Made by a program: the position numbers and the translations under genes. Shown one piece after another: positions 49,614 to 51,777 of a DNA stretch of 51,777 nt. The notes beneath the pieces are model-generated. The model was given only the letters and a program-made list of their open reading frames with translations. It ran no database searches and had not been told where the DNA came from. Each line of letters opens with the position of its first letter. The first letter of the stretch is position 1. Source of the stretch: Bacillus fungorum (GTDB lineage: Bacteria; Bacillota; Bacilli; Bacillales; Bacillaceae_G); NCBI RefSeq assembly GCF_002746455.1, contig NZ_NWUW01000027.1, positions 1 through 51,777 on the forward strand, written 5' to 3'.

Positions 49614-50540
49614 CTAGTTTTTTAATTTTTCATCTAGAATCTCTTCTAAGACTTTTTTGTATCCTTTATACCCCTTTTCTTTAGCTATTTGCCTAGCATT
49701 CTTAATTATGCTGGGGTCTAAGTATAAACTGACATGTTCTTTATTATTTGTGAAATATATTCTATCTTTCTTTTGTTGTAAGTGACCACTTATTAAACAA
49801 GTGTTAAGAACACTAAATATATGAGTATCATATGGCATATTTCCTAGCTTACATTTCATCAAGTATCCTTCATTTTTTTTAGAAACCAGAACGTTTGAAA
49901 CTCCTAAATGACATATGACATACAACATAACATCATAAGCAGTATATATTGGGAACAAGAAGGAAACATCCCCAGGTTTAGTAATTCTGTTAATCTGAAT
50001 ACATATTTGTGAAAAATGATTCGATGAAACTTCGTCTGGAATCGTCATACGTTCATTCTGCAGATTGATTCCATCCCGTTTGGTTACATCTATTACCCTT
50101 ACAGGTTGTCCATCTAATGTCACGGAGTCAAACAATAGGAGATTGTTAGTATACAATGGAAGATGATCATACATCCTTTGACTTTCCTTATTTAAATTAT
50201 CCATACTTCTTCTATACTCTTTTAAATCTTCTATATGGTAGAGTTTTTCTCTTCGTTTACCTTTTAATACTTCTTTAAATGGTAAGGCGCCCTCTTTTGC
50301 CATATTTGAAACATATGTTTTTGATTTCTGTAAATATGTAGCTGCCTCTTTTAAAGTGTATAGATCTTTATAAATTTCAGATATTCTCTTCGCATCTTCC
50401 TCATAGAATCTATATCCGCCATCTGCTTTCCAACTTTTTAAATTAGCTGGCTCAATTTGTTTATGTTTAATTAAATAGCTCAATTGTCCCTTACTTAACT
50501 TTGCCATTTCGCAAAGTTCTTCAAAAGATATGTAATTCAA
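49614..50540 (-). CDS. MerR/excisionase-like DNA-binding protein
   Basis: 308 residues. Two tandem HTH units: FEELCEMAKLSKGQLSYLIK with the Lys-rich recognition part and GGYRFYEEDAKRI (MerR-like wing), then LYTLKEAATYLQKSKTYVSN. The C-terminal end (VSLYLDPSIIKNARQIAKEK) looks like a ribbon or RHH-type segment. Seen in B. cereus-group plasmids as an unnamed DNA-binding protein; a role in partition, replication or transposition control is possible. AGGTGGAACC lies upstream of ATG; the gene behind 50564 is in the same operon, 23 bases away. Confidence 0.65.
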   Translation of the reverse strand: MNYISFEELCEMAKLSKGQLSYLIKHKQIEPANLKSWKADGGYRFYEEDAKRISEIYKDLYTLKEAATYLQKSKTYVSNMAKEGALPFKEVLKGKRREKLYHIEDLKEYRRSMDNLNKESQRMYDHLPLYTNNLLLFDSVTLDGQPVRVIDVTKRDGINLQNERMTIPDEVSSNHFSQICIQINRITKPGDVSFLFPIYTAYDVMLYVICHLGVSNVLVSKKNEGYLMKCKLGNMPYDTHIFSVLNTCLISGHLQQKKDRIYFTNNKEHVSLYLDPSIIKNARQIAKEKGYKGYKKVLEEILDEKLKN

Positions 50541-50563
50541 GGTTCCACCTCATATATCATGAA

Positions 50564-50932
50564 TTATTCCATTTTAGTCTGCAGCATTCCCTGTTTCATT
50601 CGTTTTCTCAATTCATATTTGGATATACCTAATTCCGTTATAATAACCTCAATAGGATATTCTTTGTACTGCAGCAACAAACTTGGATTGTCCATATATT
50701 TTTGTTTTATTGTATTAAATGTACCTTGTTTTGATAATTTATTCAATCGTTCTCCTCTCTCTCTTATTTCTTTATACACTGGACAGCCCTCACATAATTT
50801 ATTATTCCTTATTTTTTTCTTTCGTCTTTTTTCAGGTGCAACTTCTTTTGAAGTATATAAAGGACATTCCATACAATGTTTCAATTCTAGATAGGAAATT
50901 TCATTGATAATGGTTCGGCGTTCCTCTTTCAC
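50564..50932 (-). CDS. Cysteine-cluster (zinc) protein with HTH-like tail
   Basis: 122 residues. CMECPLY (about 20-26) and CEGCPVY (about 48-54) are two C-x2-C-P pairs likely binding zinc, joined by a basic stretch APEKRRKKKIRNNK. The C-terminal VIITELGISKYELRKRMKQG is HTH-like. Probably DNA-binding and co-transcribed with the gene at 49614. GAGGAGGATTACTT precedes the start. Confidence 0.6.
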   Translation of the reverse strand: MKEERRTIINEISYLELKHCMECPLYTSKEVAPEKRRKKKIRNNKLCEGCPVYKEIRERGERLNKLSKQGTFNTIKQKYMDNPSLLLQYKEYPIEVIITELGISKYELRKRMKQGMLQTKME

Positions 50933-51168
50933 AAGTAATCCTCCTCTATCTTATAAATAAAAAGAAAAACCTAAATAAAATAAAAAGGTGTGATATTTTG
51001 ATTATACATTTTAAAGAGAAACATTTCATCTATTCATAAAATAATTAACTTGTATATATTTATCTATACCACAATAAATAACGGATTTATTGTGGTATAA
51101 TTAGAATGATAAAAATTTATATAAAAATATTTGTTTATATTTCATTCTGTCAAAGGTTGTGTTTATAT

Positions 51169-51777
51169 TTGAATATCATAAATTACGAACATAATAACCA
51201 AATTGTAAAATCAAAATCAGATTTTTTTGATAGCAGTCATTTTGAAAAAATTATGGGTATGGGTATCCGAAATGTTGATTACTCCCAATTGAGTGAAGAA
51301 TCATTGGTTTACTTATTTTTACATGACGAACCTTCTTTAACGAAAAAAAGAAGTGAACGAACTAAAAAAGTATACCTCCATGATCTTTCTCATTTTCTTC
51401 GGTACATAAAAGAAAAAATAGGAACCATTCAGGAATTATCCCATAATGAAATGGAAATCTATTTCTATGAATTAAGTAAGAAATATGCGGCCACTTCATT
51501 ACGCCGTAAGAAAACAGTAGTTCAGCAATTTTTAAAATATGTTTATGATAATAATGGACTCTCAGACGATTTTAGTAGTCGTATAAAAAAGGTATCTGTA
51601 AAAAAAGAAGAGTTGGTCAACCGCGATCTATTTCCAGAGGAAGTGAACGGAATTTTAGATACATTAAAAAGAACAAATTTCTTTATGTATTCCTTGTTCT
51701 TCCTCCTTACCACTACTGGTCTACGAATTGAAGAAGTCGCAAATGCAAAATGGGCTGATCTTGCGTTCCACCCTTCT
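51169..51777 (+). CDS. Tyrosine recombinase, 3' end outside window
   Basis: TTG 51169 lies 9 bases after AAAGG; ATG 51253 is an alternative. 203 residues are visible: SAM-like core-binding domain (KVYLHDLSHFLRYIKEKIGT, AATSLRRKKTVVQQFLKYVY) and the start of the catalytic domain with the first Arg in LTTTGLRIEEVANAKWADL. It continues past the window. Integrase/Xer class, clearly different from the XerS-like protein at 32336; probably a plasmid resolvase or integrase. Confidence 0.85.
   Translation, partial: MNIINYEHNNQIVKSKSDFFDSSHFEKIMGMGIRNVDYSQLSEESLVYLFLHDEPSLTKKRSERTKKVYLHDLSHFLRYIKEKIGTIQELSHNEMEIYFYELSKKYAATSLRRKKTVVQQFLKYVYDNNGLSDDFSSRIKKVSVKKEELVNRDLFPEEVNGILDTLKRTNFFMYSLFFLLTTTGLRIEEVANAKWADLAFHPS

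Overview
The window is AT-rich, low-GC Firmicute DNA with strong GGAGG ribosome sites, frequent TTG/GTG starts and genes typical of large Bacillus cereus/thuringiensis-group plasmids: a PagR-like ArsR regulator, a plasmid Hfq, a Rap-Phr pair, BdbC, SLH-domain protein, XerS-like recombinases. I read it as accessory plasmid sequence (pXO1-like in flavour), rich in mobile-element debris and phage-defence genes. No rRNA, tRNA or replication gene was recognised.

Layout. 1-2.5 kb: end of a NERD-domain gene, tiny proteins and a lipoprotein. 2.7-5.4 kb: a compact type V CRISPR locus with one Cas12f-like effector (V-F, the former V-U3/c2c10 group) followed by TWO paralogous tracrRNA-array modules, with two repeat variants. 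0.8-1.6, 5.4 and 14.6 kb: four copies of an extended -10 promoter plus conserved hairpin leader, two of them feeding truncated topB genes. 6-9.9 kb: Gabija (gajA-gajB). 10.8-14 kb: a 1090-residue SF2 helicase with a nuclease-like C-terminus. 14.7-17.4 kb: operon with a secreted thermonuclease, BdbC and PagR-like regulator. 17.6-19.6 kb: hfq and rap with two phr-like genes. 20-22.8 kb: a secreted protein with a small membrane partner, then a regulator-led operon ending in a HEPN-type protein.

23.0-28.4 kb: a XerS-like recombinase gene is split by a 4.46-kb element with 38-bp GGGG-ended inverted repeats and a perfect 5-bp target duplication, without a transposase. Its cargo is an S-layer-anchored polymorphic toxin ending in a barnase domain, plus barstar. 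28.5-30.1 kb: MqsR-like toxin with an MqsA-HTH-Panacea antitoxin. 32.3-33.4 kb: an intact XerS-like recombinase. 33.6-35.1 kb: two unknown genes between two near-identical hairpins.

35.2-46.9 kb: a defence island of Thoeris (ThsB TIR and ThsA SIR2-SLOG, convergent), a second SIR2 protein, a SEFIR protein with a partner gene, a HEPN protein, and a decayed second Thoeris locus where thsA has collapsed to its two ends but thsB is intact. Direct repeats carrying clustered GTTTAGA..TTTC.TGTCC boxes, resembling Tn7-like transposon ends, bracket it. 47-51.8 kb: TnpB remnant, fragments, a small protein with a near-perfect Shine-Dalgarno, two DNA-binding proteins and the start of another tyrosine recombinase.

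Together the window is a mobile defence and conflict region: CRISPR V-F, Gabija, a helicase-nuclease, Thoeris, SIR2, SEFIR and HEPN genes against phage or plasmids, toxin-immunity and toxin-antitoxin pairs for competition and maintenance, and recombinases that probably assembled it. All functions are inferred from sequence by eye; no database search was run.
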